Origin: Anaeromyces robustus
Lineage: Eukaryota; Neocallimastigomycota; Neocallimastigomycetes; Neocallimastigales; Neocallimastigaceae
Assembly: GCA_002104895.1 (NCBI GenBank)
Contig: MCFG01000476.1
Coordinates: 1-40,000 of the forward strand
Direction: 5' to 3'
Length of the DNA: 40,000 nucleotides
This document shows, one piece after another, positions 24,301 to 38,443 of this stretch. The position numbers were made by a program, and so were the translations under genes. The notes beneath the pieces were generated by a model. That model did not search any database. It had not been told where the DNA came from and worked only from the letters and a program-made list of their open reading frames with translations. Numbering within the stretch: the stretch's first letter is position 1; each line of letters opens with the position of its first letter.

Positions 24301-26900
24301 TGGATAATAATAATTGGTATCTCGTGATTTATTTAGATTAGGAAAAGCACCTTGAGAAAGTAAAGCTAAATGATTTGGATTGTATGAAATTTCTTGAACA
24401 CTAACATCTGACCAGTTAGTTTCTCTTTTAATAGCATCAATATCATAATAAATTGTTGAATTATTTTCATTATCATCATTAATATCAACAGCTTCTGTAG
24501 TATCATTAATATCGACAGTATCAGTAGTATAAATATTATCATTAATATCAACAGCTTCTGTAGTATCATTAATATCAACAGCCTCTGTAGTATCAGTAGA
24601 ATCAATAGTATAATTATTATCAAAAGCTTTTGTAGTATCATTAGTATCAACAGTATCATTAATAATATCAACAGCCTCTGTAGTATCATCAATATCAGTA
24701 GTATTAATAGTATCAATAGTATCAACAATATCAGTAACATTAGTAGAATTATTATTTTCATTTTGTGGATCTATGACTGGAATATCAATTTTTTCAACTT
24801 TTCTACAATAGATAACATGACTCAAATGACATATTATTTCTTTTGTTTTCAATGATAAATATACACTAATAGCATAGAAATTTTTAATAGGACAAATATG
24901 ATTAACTAATTTAGATTCAAAAGGAATATATTCTACCATAGAATCTTTTGAACGTTTAGAATAATTGGAAGATAAATTATCAGGAGAATATTTACTATTT
25001 TTTCTTCCAAATTTATTAATAAATGAAATTTTTTTAGTTATATTTAAATCAGAACGTTTTTCTAAAAGAACAGAATCTAATTCTTTTAATTTTTCATCTT
25101 GTTTTCCATTACTTAAAATGTAAGAATCTTTATTTTCTTCTATGATATTATAAATTTCGTTCATTTTATCATTTACAAAATCATCAATTTTATCTTGTAT
25201 AGTTGGACTTTCATCATAATAATTATTATCTGATTTTTTTCTCAAAATGGCAATCATATATTTTTCATTTTTTGTGTTTTCAGCATAAACACCAATAAAG
25301 CAATTCAATATAAGAATTACTTTAAATAATAAAAAATAGTTATTCATTTTATTTTTATAATTATATAATTATTTATAATGTTTCTAAAATTGAATTTATT
25401 TTAATTTAATTTAATTTAATTTAATTGTTTTATTATGAAATAATTTATTTTTTTTTTATATATTTAATTTGTTATTTTAATTATTATTATTGTTTTTTTT
25501 TATTTTTATTCTTTTTATTTTATTTTATTTTATTTTATTACTGTTTTTTGTTACTGTTATTTGTTATTATTCTATTATTTATTAACTTTTAAAAATTTAC
25601 CTATATATTATATATATTATATATGGATAAATTTTTAATACATTTAAAAAAAAAAAAAAAAAAAAAAAAATTTATATCAATTTATATATTTTATAATTTA
25701 TATATTTTTTTTTTATTATTTTTTTATATTATTTTTAATTTTTGATTTAGGAGTTACATGTTATGAAACATGTAACGTAACAACTAAAAATTTATTATTG
25801 AAAGTTTAATAAATATAAAATAGTTGTAAAATGATTTCATGAATATTGAATATTTATAAATATTTATAAATATATTTTAATAATAAACTTTTTATATTTT
25901 ATTTTATTATTTTATTTTGTTGAAAATAAAGTTTCATAAAATATTAAAATATTTTTTATTTTATTATTTTATTTATTATTTTATTATATTATAATAAATT
26001 AAATTAAATTAAATTAAATTAAATTACTATTGTTTAATATTATTATAATTTAAAAATTATTAAATATTGTTTGGTGAAATAAATTGAATTTTTTTTTATT
26101 ATTATTATTATTGGTTTTATAAGAAATTCTAAATAAACTCTTTTATTAGATATGATTAGTAGTAATGCTTCTAATATTATTAAATGTTGAATATTATTTA
26201 GTGTTACATTTATTTATGATAATGATGATGAAATAAATTAATTATTAAAAATGTTTTAATATTATTTCTTTATCTTTCATTAACTGTTTAAATATTTTTT
26301 TTTTATCATTGATAATTTTTCATATTATAAATGAAATATAAAAATATTGATAAAGATTTATACATTAATAAACAAAACAAAAAGTTATCATGAATTTAAT
26401 ATTTATATTTATATTAATATATAAAAGAAAAGTATAAATATTTATAATAAATTAGGTATAACACACACACAATAAAAAATTATAGAAACAATAAATAAAT
26501 AGTTATTTAATACAGAGAAGAGTTGATATTTGATATAAAGATTTGTATAAAGGTTTGTTTCATGTATTTACTCTTTAAATATTATTAAATATTTACGATA
26601 TAAATTAAAATTAAAATCGCTTTTTTTTTATTATTGATTATTATTTATTTATATCATATTTTATATAGATAAAAATGTTTAAAAGAATATTTAATATTTA
26701 ATATTTAATCTTTTTTGTTTAATTTTTTTTTATTTTATAATAATAAATCGTTAATTATATAAATAAAATGGATAATTGTTAAAAAAAATTATATTTATTA
26801 TTATTATTTATATTTATATTTATATTTATATTTATATTTATATTTTATATTTAAAAATATTAGAATATTCTATAAATATTTTTTTTATAAAATAAATAAT
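20451..26900. repeat. Tandem duplication unit C (direct repeat carrying a subtilase gene)
   Basis: The third unit. It starts with TATATTTAAATATAAAAATA and CCATTATACTAAATAAAAG (20455-20530) and contains the gene at 21316-25347. Its 5' flank shares with unit A an ~80-base block (TTTTATTATGAAATAATTTA near 25427) that unit B lacks, and with both others the 130-base block at 26447-26575. Homology is last visible around TAAAAAAAATTATA near 26780, then fades into AT repeats. Confidence 0.75.
21316..25347 (-). CDS. Secreted subtilisin-like serine protease with C-terminal six-cysteine module array (tandem copy 3)
   Basis: 1343 residues, the longest of the three copies, intronless. It has a signal peptide (one change from the others, VYAEN for VYTEN), an I9-like propeptide, and a Thr/Asp-rich linker with five repeat copies (four TTEAVD and one TTKAFD). 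The S8 domain has Asp362, His418, oxyanion Asn in SGAANDG, and Ser581. A hevein-like block starts at Cys657, then come six six-cysteine modules. Module 3 carries an extended acidic stretch: alternating Asn/Asp followed by an uninterrupted run of 16 Glu coded by GAA (plus-strand CTT repeats, about 22424-22463). The fifth cysteine module region (residues ~1180-1260) differs most from the other copies. Function as for its neighbours; the acidic run suggests microsatellite slippage more than selected function. Confidence 0.9.
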   Translation of the reverse strand: MNNYFLLFKVILILNCFIGVYAENTKNEKYMIAILRKKSDNNYYDESPTIQDKIDDFVNDKMNEIYNIIEENKDSYILSNGKQDEKLKELDSVLLEKRSDLNITKKISFINKFGRKNSKYSPDNLSSNYSKRSKDSMVEYIPFESKLVNHICPIKNFYAISVYLSLKTKEIICHLSHVIYCRKVEKIDIPVIDPQNENNNSTNVTDIVDTIDTINTTDIDDTTEAVDIINDTVDTNDTTKAFDNNYTIDSTDTTEAVDINDTTEAVDINDNIYTTDTVDINDTTEAVDINDDNENNSTIYYDIDAIKRETNWSDVSVQEISYNPNHLALLSQGAFPNLNKSRDTNYYYPSTAGEGIDIYLIDSGLDTNHEDFYKNEKINGNRTITCDAIFTEDNSHYTSGEEKYKCNGVESSNEFPNHGILVSSLAGGNLYGVAKKANIHMIAIDFTGDDALRSFDYILQHGKPHKTIISMSFASYQKYDPFMDAKLDELINNGIIIFSGAANDGRNCCAHKNEDGFMLFSSYRKTITVGAATINKNGNGYMKVDYSNFGDCVDIFAPCEGYFPYLEEGSTTDVRNISGTSSSTPIAAGVAALIMSEHPEIKFDNELMRKTLIEMSVKNAIDFITIPSYEYPHDTPNRFINNGKKRIFYKNDFNIHCGGKTHRRCSDGECCTKDGECISLENHPGDQCFIENGCQSEFGYCTSIEKSIEDCENELNENNECLIESEEKDISEDQCFIMNSSKCQKFYYNQLSDQSICSIAKEYNNDKFKFINNFNMKLLNEKMKNCPEYLMNYQNECRDYINENYNECFIRLPFNYDTLRLKYIYNVNVLIDQCNTIKTDKCMKFYKNAKEEILNNSSCSNLYENGGSNILSILQLIEEDEDVINNTFNTIMEYEYDEYNKKCDLIFEKGSLIENCYDEVYNYNNCILEKDYYYGNDDNDNDNDNDDNDNDNDDNNADNDDEEEEEEEEEEEEEEDTYRFTNDELKQNYGFIENCIYVKTDNCMKFYKNSTEAILNIPSCSTLYESGDKSVLDLTNILNGNGEDNIKNTFKNYMGFKEKCDSLLEKDSMMENCNKELEEYKECFLDTLTITNTTTTNEIFEKCNIIYNDKCREFYFAPDYRLKNCNYVHHQFKKIDILENAKEIINFYDNICEYNPSNELKKKVKHNCIERFLNLSDECLFDYHPGMNNGELVKKCEIFESEECEKFKSKAFDSGTCNLANLFTEDYSDDNEEKKTIMRYQKLYSKNYGVCESLRDDRVKQYYIDNCEYSLTEYENCNLNEKPFNDDDLIYKCNQFLNCQEFYDNPSMYIDEDCDIAQVFKNIEIFDKSSENYSFYKDRCHFN

Positions 26901-27130
26901 TAAATACAAAATAAATAAAAATACTATTAAATTGTTTAATTTTTTTTTATTGAGAATCATTCCATTTTTTTTTTATTTTGTAATAATACTATTAAACAAC
27001 AATATTTGAATATTAATAATTAACAATGTTAATTATATTTATTATATTCATATTATAATGGAATAATAAATTATTAAATATTATAGTTAATTATTTATTA
27101 TTTCTTATTATTATTTCTTATTAATTAATT

Positions 27131-27434
<304 letters not shown>

Positions 27435-28312
27435 TATTAACAATACTAATAATATTTAATTTATTAGTAAAAAACTTAAAAACTTAAAAACTTTGATTCA
27501 TCAATAAAAACTTTTTAATCGTCATTTCGTGTAACCTCAGATGTTGATAATAAACTTTATTTTTTATATTTTTAATTAATATTTATAAAACTTTTTATTT
27601 AGAGTATAATTTTTTAGAATTTACATTTACTCTTTTAAATCACTTTGAGTAATCTTAATATTAATATTTTATTAGTATTCTTAGAATAACTAAAAATTAT
27701 ATTAGAAATATTAATAGAAATAATCAATAATAATAATATATATATATATTAAAAAATATATATATACATATATATGAATTACTGTCAAATTTACAAAATA
27801 AAAAAATAAAAGTTTATAAAGTAAATAAATAATATAATAAAAAATAAAAACATAAAAAAAAACTTATATCTGATAGTCATTATATAATATATATATATAT
27901 ATAAAATAAAAAGTTATATATATAGTGAAAAATATATTCTTCATATTTTGATAAAAAAATAAAAATAAAGATCCTAAGATTTTTTATAAATCTAATAATG
28001 TTTAATTTGTTAAAATAATAACACATATAATTATTTTTTCTTTTTTTTCTTTTTTTTTTTTTTTTTTATCATTTTTTTTTATTTTATTTTATTTTTTATT
28101 AATTTTTTATATTTATTCAAGTATTTTAATTTTTCTTTTAAATAGTTATTATATATCATTATATAATTCATTATAAATAATACCTATAGTTTTTTAATTA
28201 ACAATTTTTACTTAGAATTTTTATTAATATTTTTTTTTTAAATTATAAGTAATAATTTTTAAATCAATAAAAAAAATTATATTCATTTAATTATTTATTT
28301 ATTTGTTTATTT

Positions 28313-28357
<45 letters not shown>

Positions 28358-28358
28358 C

Positions 28359-28421
<63 letters not shown>

Positions 28422-28423
28422 TT
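28313..28423 (+). repeat. (TTTA)n microsatellite, about 27 copies
   Basis: A tetranucleotide array with one ACTT variant near 28356, about 150 bases beyond the 3' end of the first phosphatase gene. Confidence 0.95.
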
Positions 28424-28569
28424 CATTTAGTGATTAATTGTTATCTTATGATATGTTTTTTTTTTTTTTTATTTATTTAAAAAAAATAGCATTTTTTAAA
28501 TTAAAAATTTAGATAATTAAATTATTTTCTTTTCTTTTCTTTTTTTTTTTTTTATTTTTTATTTTTTTT

Positions 28570-30679
<2,110 letters not shown>

Positions 30680-31954
30680 TTTGAATTTAATTATATTTTG
30701 AATTTAACTTTAATAAATTTATTTAATTTTATTAATTTGTTAATATTTTTATTTCTCTATAATTATTTACAATAATTAATTTATTCTTTGTTTTTTTTTT
30801 TTTTTTAATTTTTATTTTTTTATCTTTTTATTTCTATTTATATTTCTATTTATTTATTTATTTATTTATTTATTTATATATTTATTTTTTTATATTTTAT
30901 TCTTTTTATGTTTATAAAATGGAACTAAAACCTCTATTTATATATAAAAATTTTATTATTATTTAAATTTGATTTGGTTTTTTGTTTTTTGTTTTCTTAA
31001 AAAAAAAAATTTTTTTTTCCATTTAATATTTAATTTAATTTATATTTTAATCTAATTAAATTTAAATTTATATTAAAATGTTTTTGTTTTTTGTTTTTGT
31101 TTTCTTTTTTTTTTTAAAAAGGAAAAAAAATATTATTAAAAGAAAGAAAAAGAATCAAGAATCCACTTTTAATTATGGATATTAAAATAAATAAATAAAT
31201 ATATTAATAAATTAATATATAAATAAATTAATAAATAAATTAAAAAAATAAATATATATTAAATAAATAAATAAATACAAATATTAAATAAATAAATGAG
31301 TAAAATAAATAAAATAAATATTAAAATAAATAAATATTAAAATAAATAAAGTTCTTTACCCAATTTATATCTTTTTAAAATGGAAAAAGAAAAAAGAAAA
31401 GATCTTTTTAATATAATTAATTTATTAATTTTAAAAAAAATTTTTAATTAAAAAATTAGTATTATTTTATATTATTTTATTTATCATTTGATTTATTCAT
31501 TCATTTATTACAAGTTTTTCTTTTCTTTTTTTTTTTTTGTTTTTATTATACATAATAAATAATTATATATTTAATTAGGTTTGGGCAATAAAGATATTTA
31601 TAAAATTATCATATATTATATAATATTTTCATTATTAAACAATTATTTATTCTATTTATTTTATTTATTTAATTATTTAGTTATTTCTTTTTTTTTTAAC
31701 TTTTATAATTTTTTAGTTTTGATTCTATTTTTTTTTCTTCATTGTACTAAAAAGTTACTCCATTTATTTACTTCATTTACTTCATGAAAATTCATACTAA
31801 CAGTTATAAAGATAAAAAATACATTTTACAAAAAATAAAAAAATTATGGAAAATCATTAATTTAATGATTTCATTATCCACCAATAATCTAAATTAAGCT
31901 AAATTAAATTACAAAGTTAAAATAAAATAAAAAAAAAAGAACAAAAGTTTAAAT

Positions 31955-32030
31955 TTCCAATGAGGAGAAACTTTAATTTTTTTTTTTGTATTTTAATTTT
32001 ATTTTTGTTCAAAGTTTCTCCTCAATGGAA
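31955..32030. repeat. 20-bp inverted repeat (hairpin) with 36-base loop
   Basis: The left arm TTCCAATGAGGAGAAACTTT (31955-31974) and right arm AAAGTTTCTCCTCAATGGAA (32011-32030) pair at 19 of 20 positions. The arms are unusually G/C-containing for this DNA, and the right arm lies about 15 bases before a (TTTA)n array. Confidence 0.8.
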
Positions 32031-32044
32031 CTTTTTAAAGAATG

Positions 32045-32225
<181 letters not shown>

Positions 32226-32656
32226 TAAAATTGAAAATAATTATATAATTAAATATTATAATATCAAATAGAAAAACTTTCTTTTTCCAGTTAAGTAAGA
32301 ATTTTAGAAAATCAATATATCATAAATAAAAAATTTATATATTTCATTTTAAGATAATTTTTAAATGAACTATATATATATATATATATATAAAGAAAAT
32401 AACTATAACACATAAATACTTTACTATATGATAAATAAATATTTCATTAAATATGTTTTATTTATAATATATATAAATATTTACATTTTTTTAATAAAAA
32501 AAGTATAATAAATATAAATATATTATTATAAATATATATTATTTTATATATATAAAAAATATATTTTTATAAGCATTTTTTTTTTTTTTTTTTGTTTAAA
32601 ATGCAAAAAAAATTAAAAAAAAAAATATTAAAATTTATAAATTAATTTATTATATT

Positions 32657-34867
32657 TTAAAGGTATCTTGTCCAGATTTCTCTTTTGTTATTTAAAATTT
32701 CTACATAACCAAAGTAGTTACCAAGACATTTAGATAAAGCAACATCAATTAAAATTAATTTATTATTACATTTAGTATTAATATGACCATATTCTTGAAC
32801 AGTGTGTCCAATAATCATTCTTTTAGCCTGTTATTATTTTTAAAATAATAAATAAAGAAAGTAAAAAAAAATTATTATTATTATTATTAAGCAATAATTT
32901 TTATAAATATTTTTTAATAATGATTTATATATACATAAAAATATTTATTATTTTATTAATTAATTCTTTTAAAAAATTTTTATGTATAATTACTTTAGTA
33001 ACTTTTAAAACTTTTTCTAATTCTGGGCATGATTCTTCTTCTGGAGTATTGATATAATATTTACTCCATAATGGTCCATTTGTCATATCGAAAAGAGGAT
33101 CAGTATAAAGTGGATGAGTTTGACCTTTACGATAATAATTATTTAAAATATCATCAAAAGCAGGAGCATTGGTTAAAATTTCATGAGCATGTTTATTGAT
33201 TTCATCAATACCTCTTACAGCAAATTCATAAGTTAAACTATAAAAAAAACAAATTAATTAATTAATAAATTAAAAATAAAATTAAAATGTCAATATTAAT
33301 AAATAATTTAATAATATGGTATTTAATAAAAAAAATTAATTATATTTTTATTTATCTTTATAAAAAACAAAAAAAAAAAAAAAAGATTTACCCTCCATGA
33401 ACAAAAAGAGTATCATCAACAACTAAAGTAACATTCATATCAGTTCTTAATAATTTACCATATTCTCCTTCCATAGAAATAGCCTTTTCACGTGCAGCAA
33501 GTCCACCAAAAGCATCAATATCAGATTTAGCTAACATGAAATAACCAGCTTGCATATCATATAATTCATGATTACCTAACATCATATAAACAATACCTCC
33601 TTTTTCTTTAGCTTGAGCTCTTAATTTAATAAGTAAATCAATAATTTGTTTGAAATCTGGTCCACGGTCAGTTAAATCACCCTAATGAAAATGAAAATGA
33701 AAATTATAAATTTTAATTAGAATAAAAAAAATATTTAATTTTTAATTTATATTAATATATAATATGTAATGAATGTTTTTTTATTTTTTTTTTAACTTTG
33801 AAACATTGAAAAAAAAACTTACAACTTGAACAAGAATAGAATCAGTACCAATCCAATCATCATTTTCATCAATAAGTTTAGCATGACGTAATACTCTTTC
33901 AAATTTATTGAAATCACCATGAACATCACCAATAGCAATAGTACGTTTGTATTTATATTTTAATTTTGGGAAATTTTCAAATCCTCTACCAAGTAAAGTA
34001 TCTTCCCAATGAATAATTTCTGGAATATGATTAGCATCACTAAACTTTTTGTATTTATTTTCATTACTAGTAGCCATACTACCAATTAAAGCTTCATCTT
34101 TTCTAACATTTAATAAAGTATTAGCCATTTCTAAAGCATTAACATCAGAAAATTGATTATCAATCTTTTTTTCATTATATGGGTATGGAAGTTTATCTAA
34201 GGTATATAATCCTTCATAAATTTCTAAAAGGATTAAAGTAACTTCATCTTGTAATTTACTTAAATATTTTTTATCACTTTTAAAATTATTTAAAACAAGA
34301 ATGAAATCTTTATCAGTAATTTCTTCATTCTCTTTTAAATTTAATTTATTCTTTATAGCTTTGGAATTTGGATAAGGATTTTCAACATTATCATTTTTTG
34401 GATTTAAAGGAGAAAAGTTCATATCTAAAGCAAGAGCTAAAACTTCCTTAGAATTATCAATTCTGTATTTGGAAATATCATCAACAAATACATCAAAATT
34501 AACCTTGGAAGAAATATCTTTATTATTATATATAATTTTATATTAATTTTATAAAAAAAATTAAAATAAAATAAAAATATTTATAAAAATAATCAAATTA
34601 TAAAAGTATTTATTTTTTTTTACCAAGAATAGTTGATAAAGAATTGGTAGCTTCATCTACTTTTTTATTCAAATATGAACATATTTTTTTATTATCTTTT
34701 ATACAGTAAAAGTCATAATTGAAAATTTTTTCAATTTCAGTACCATTTTCAATATCACTATCACTATCACTTTCACTTTCACTATTTGGTTTTTTTAGAG
34801 CATGACCTGATACTGATTGGAATACCAATAAAGAGGCTAATAAAATATTCTGAATTTTCAATTTCAT
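32657..34867 (-). CDS. Secreted Shewanella-like PPP-family phosphatase (calcineurin-like phosphoesterase), five exons
   Basis: CDS reconstructed as exons 34867-34624, 34517-33823, 33681-33392, 33237-32994 and 32827-32657 (244, 695, 290, 244, 171 nt), total 1644 nt, 547 residues plus stop. Introns are 106-166 bases, GT-AG, phases 1, 0, 2, 0, and every junction keeps the frame and matches the paralogue protein. Residues 1-21 are a signal peptide, followed by a Ser/Asp/Glu repeat and a CIKDNKKIC cysteine pair equivalent to CIEDNKGVC in the paralogue. The N-terminal domain carries VFVDDISKYRID and NPYPNSK. The catalytic motifs are canonical: GDVHG at 278-282, GDLTDRG at 314-320, GNHE at 349-352, FVHGG at the exon 3/4 junction, RMIIGHTVQ in exon 5. 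This points to an active metal-dependent phosphatase of the Shewanella-like group, secreted; substrate unknown. The stop is a TAA at 32659-32657. Confidence 0.88.
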
Positions 34868-35393
34868 TTTAATTTTAATTTAACTTAACTTATTTTATTT
34901 TATTTTTGTTATTATATTATATATTTTTTATTTTTCTTTTGATATTTGAAAAAAAATTAAATTCATTTTTCTTCTTTTTATAATAAATGATATTAATAAT
35001 AATAATAATAATAATTATAATAATATTAATAATAATAATAATATAATATTAATAATAGTTAATAATACTTAATAATAATTAATAATTACAAAAAATTAAT
35101 AGTCATTGATAATTTTAATAATTAATAAAATATATAAATTTTATTAATTATTTTCATTTTGTTTACCATTTTTTTCTTTAATGTAATTATTCATTTTTTA
35201 AATCATAACTTTGATAATTTTAAAAATGTTAACTTTATTTAAATTAAAAACTTTTTTTTTAATTACTAATAAAAATTATTTAATTAAATAAAATTATTTA
35301 TAATAATTATAAAATTTTTTTTTAAAATTCCATAAATTTAATTAATTATTTATATATATAAAAATTATTACTGTTATTATTATCATTATTATT

Positions 35394-35458
35394 ATTATAA
35401 GATTTAAAGACAATATTTATTTTTTTATAATATAAATATTGTCTTTAAATCTTATAAT
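35394..35458. repeat. Perfect 27-bp hairpin with 11-base loop
   Basis: The left arm 35394-35420 contains AAGATTTAAAGACAATATTT and the right arm 35432-35458 is its exact reverse complement; the loop is TTTTTTATAAT. It lies about 530 bases upstream of the second phosphatase start. It could be a small transposable foldback, a hairpin RNA or a terminator-like fold; nothing in the context decides. Confidence 0.85.
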
Positions 35459-35650
35459 TTATGAATAAATAATTTTTTTTTTACTTTTATATACTATTAT
35501 ATAATATAATATAAGATTTATAATTGAATTAATAATAAATTCTTTATTTATTTTGTCATTTTATAACTACATCCTCAAAGTATAATTTTAATATGTTGTA
35601 AATATCATATAATTTATAGAATTGAATTTAAAATTTCTATTAATACTTTA

Positions 35651-35785
35651 TTTTTTTTTTTTTTAATTCAACACATTATTTAAATTTTCCTTTTTTTTTA
35701 ATTCAACACATTTAAATTTTCCTTTTTTTTTAATTCAACATTTTATTTATATTTTCTTCTTTTTTTTAATTCAATACTTAATTTT
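35651..35785. repeat. Tandem T-rich repeat, about four copies of ~33 bp
   Basis: Copies start near 35651, 35691, 35723 and 35761. Each is a run of 8-14 T followed by AATTCAACACA or AATTCAAT and an ATTT/TTCC segment. Confidence 0.75.
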
Positions 35786-36170
35786 GCATATTAAAATATA
35801 ATGTATATATCGTATTTATTTATTTTTCATAAAGAAAAACATTTATATATATACATGCAAAAATAAAAAATAAAAAATAAAAACATTATATAGACTTAAA
35901 TAAACAAAATAATTATAATAAAATTGAATAATTGCTACTTTATTATATTTTTTATAAATATACCATGATGTTTTCTTTCTTTCTTCTTTCCATTTTTTAA
36001 TTGTGACATGTAAAATAATTTTATATTAAATATTTGATATTTTTTTTTAAAAAAAAAAAAATTAAGTTATAAAAAAAATTTAAAAAAAGTGAATGATTAA
36101 CATGTATATATATATAATTACTTTTTTTATAAACTAATTTTTCTTTTTTCAACTTTATTTTTAAATATTT

Positions 36171-36201
<31 letters not shown>

Positions 36202-36817
36202 ATAAATAATAATAAAAAAGTATTATAGTTTTTATTAAGTATTTTTTTTTATTTGTTTTATATTAATTACATTATTTGATCATTATAAAATATAAACTAT
36301 TATATATTTTATATTTATTTTATTTAACTTTAATTACAAAAAATAAAATATAATAGTTTATAAATATTTTTTTATATTATTACATTATTTATATTATTAC
36401 ATTATTTATTTTTATATTATTATATTTAAAATAATAATATATATATATATATATATATAACAATTATTTTTATATTATTTATGTTATTATTTATTAATTT
36501 TAAAATAATAATATAAAAAAATAATTTTCATTTTTTTTTTCATTATTTAAATTATTATAAAATATAAAATATTTTTCATTAGGTTTCTTTTATTTTCTTT
36601 TTATATATTATTATTCATTTTTTGTTATTTTTTTTAAATTATTATTCATTTTTTATTATTTTCTTTTTTTTAAATTATTATTTATTTTTTTTTGTTATTT
36701 TCTTTTTATAAATTATTATTCATTTTTGTTTTATTTTCTTTTATCAATTATTTATTCATTTTTTTCTAACATTAAATTTAAAAAGAAAGAAAATATATAT
36801 ATATATATATATTAAAT

Positions 36818-37705
36818 TTAATGTCTTTTGTAATACCATAAGGCACTAAGACCTAAGGCACAACCTCTGCTATTGTAATCTGGATCATTTAAGACACAAT
36901 AATTCATGTTACCTAAATCTGGTTCATAACATAAATCTTTACTATCATAGTTAACACAATGTTTAGTTTGTGAATCACCAGTTTTTTCTGGTAAAAGACA
37001 AGAAAATCTGGTATCACTAGGAGTTTGAGTATTTTCTAAGTAATAACCGTTTCTTTTAATACAAGTGGCTCTACTTAAATCACGTTTACGTTCATCACTT
37101 TTAATAGTACTATATAAGGCTCCAAGACTTAAGGCACAACCTCTACTATGGAAATTCTTATCGTTTAAAATACAATAAGACAAATTACCTAAATCTTTTT
37201 GGTAGCATAAATCTCTATTATCATAGTTAACACAGTATTTAGTTTTTGAATCACCACTTTTTTCTGGTAAAAGACAAGCAAATCTATGATCAGTACTATC
37301 ATGATCATTAACTAAAAACATACCATTCTTTTGATAACAAGTATTTTTACTTAAATTATATTTTTTATCATCATTGATTATATTATTATATAAGTAATAA
37401 AGACTCATAGCACAACCTCTACCATTAAATTCTCTATTATAATAAACACAGGTATTAATGTTACCTAATGAAGGTTCATAACATAAGTCATTATTACCAT
37501 AGTTAACACAATATTTACTTCTTTCATCACCATTTTTTTTTGGTAAAAGACAACCATATCTGTTATCAGATGGATCATCACGAGCTTCAATAAAGAAACC
37601 ATTTTGTTTGATACACTTTCTATTACATGTACTTCTATCTTCAGCTCTAACACTTACTAAAGCTAAAGCACAAATAGTGAAAATACTTTTTAAATTCATT
37701 TTCAT
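36818..37705 (-). CDS. Secreted protein of three 92-residue six-cysteine repeats, function unknown
   Basis: 295 residues, no intron. Residues 1-21 are a signal peptide (ALALVSVRA, then EDRSTC). The rest is three consecutive repeats with an invariant cysteine pattern C-x20-C-x13-C-x8-C-x10-C-x11-C and 24 residues between repeats: cysteines 31-98, 123-190 and 215-282. Conserved positions include NG after the first Cys, SD/TD before R-F/Y, CLLP-K-GD, K-CVNY...DLCY, LGN, and RGCA-SL-ALY. Cys27, just before repeat 1, has no equivalent in the other repeats. Even spacing and six cysteines suggest a disulfide-stabilised extracellular domain. I do not recognise the family; it is not a CBM10 dockerin, CBM18 or CFEM pattern as far as I can see. 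There is no transmembrane segment and no obvious GPI signal at the C-terminus (WYYKRH). Confidence 0.85.
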   Translation of the reverse strand: MKMNLKSIFTICALALVSVRAEDRSTCNRKCIKQNGFFIEARDDPSDNRYGCLLPKKNGDERSKYCVNYGNNDLCYEPSLGNINTCVYYNREFNGRGCAMSLYYLYNNIINDDKKYNLSKNTCYQKNGMFLVNDHDSTDHRFACLLPEKSGDSKTKYCVNYDNRDLCYQKDLGNLSYCILNDKNFHSRGCALSLGALYSTIKSDERKRDLSRATCIKRNGYYLENTQTPSDTRFSCLLPEKTGDSQTKHCVNYDSKDLCYEPDLGNMNYCVLNDPDYNSRGCALGLSALWYYKRH

Positions 37706-37967
37706 TTTTTATTTTTTTTTTTTACTTTTTAACTTTTTTACTTTTTATTACTTTATTATTATTATTCTTTTTAATTTTTAAATAAATATTATATTTAAAA
37801 ATTTATTTTATATATTTAAATAATTTATTTATTATTATTTTTTCCCAGAAAAAAAATAACAAAGTACTATTATTATTTTTATTTGTTTAGAAAAAAATTT
37901 TAAAGGAATTTCATGTCTATTTATATTTTTCTAAAAAAAAAAAAAAACTTTTATAAATTTTATCATT

Positions 37968-38046
37968 TAATATTATTTAATATTATTTAATATTATTTAA
38001 TATTATTTTATATTATTTAATATTATTTTATATTATTTAATATTAA
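37968..38046. repeat. Tandem repeat of TATTATTTAA-type units
   Basis: About seven to eight imperfect 10-11 base copies of TTTAATATTAT or TTTATATTAT in a row, in the 5' flank of the cysteine-rich repeat gene (about 260 bases upstream of its start). Confidence 0.8.
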
Positions 38047-38165
38047 TTTATTTAGTTTTATATTTTTATTCTTCTGTTTTATAATCCATTACTTTATTAA
38101 ATAAAAAAAATAAAAATAAAATTTATATATAAAATATAAAAATAAAATACATATTACATAATTAA

Positions 38166-38166
38166 T

Positions 38167-38221
<55 letters not shown>

Positions 38222-38226
38222 TCTAT

Positions 38227-38265
<39 letters not shown>

Positions 38266-38278
38266 TTAATTTATCTAT

Positions 38279-38329
<51 letters not shown>

Positions 38330-38394
38330 TCTATTTATTTATTTATTTATTTATTTATTTATCTATTTATTTATTTATTTATTTATTTATCTAT

Positions 38395-38441
<47 letters not shown>

Positions 38442-38443
38442 TC

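Larger units (their letters stand above)
34868..36817. other. Noncoding spacer between the second phosphatase gene and the cysteine-rich repeat gene
   Basis: About 1.95 kb without a coding frame. It holds AAT repeats (34985-35080), a 27-bp hairpin (35394-35458), a 33-bp T-rich tandem repeat (35651-35785), a short (TTTA)n run (36173-36201), an imperfect inverted repeat (TATAAACTATTATATATTTT near 36290 against AAAATATAATAGTTTATA near 36345), (TA)n near 36439-36460, and a degenerate repeat at 36600-36760 built on ATTATTATTCATTTTTTGTT, close to the 3' end of the next gene. Confidence 0.65.

Noticed and set aside
31581-31787. 68-codon plus-strand frame between the phosphatases
   Set aside because: T-rich low complexity; no motif and no paralogue.
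36818-37705. Fungal dockerin (CBM10-like) triple repeat
   Set aside because: Dockerins of anaerobic fungi are about 40 residues with conserved Trp/Tyr and shorter cysteine spacing; these repeats are 92 residues with a different pattern.
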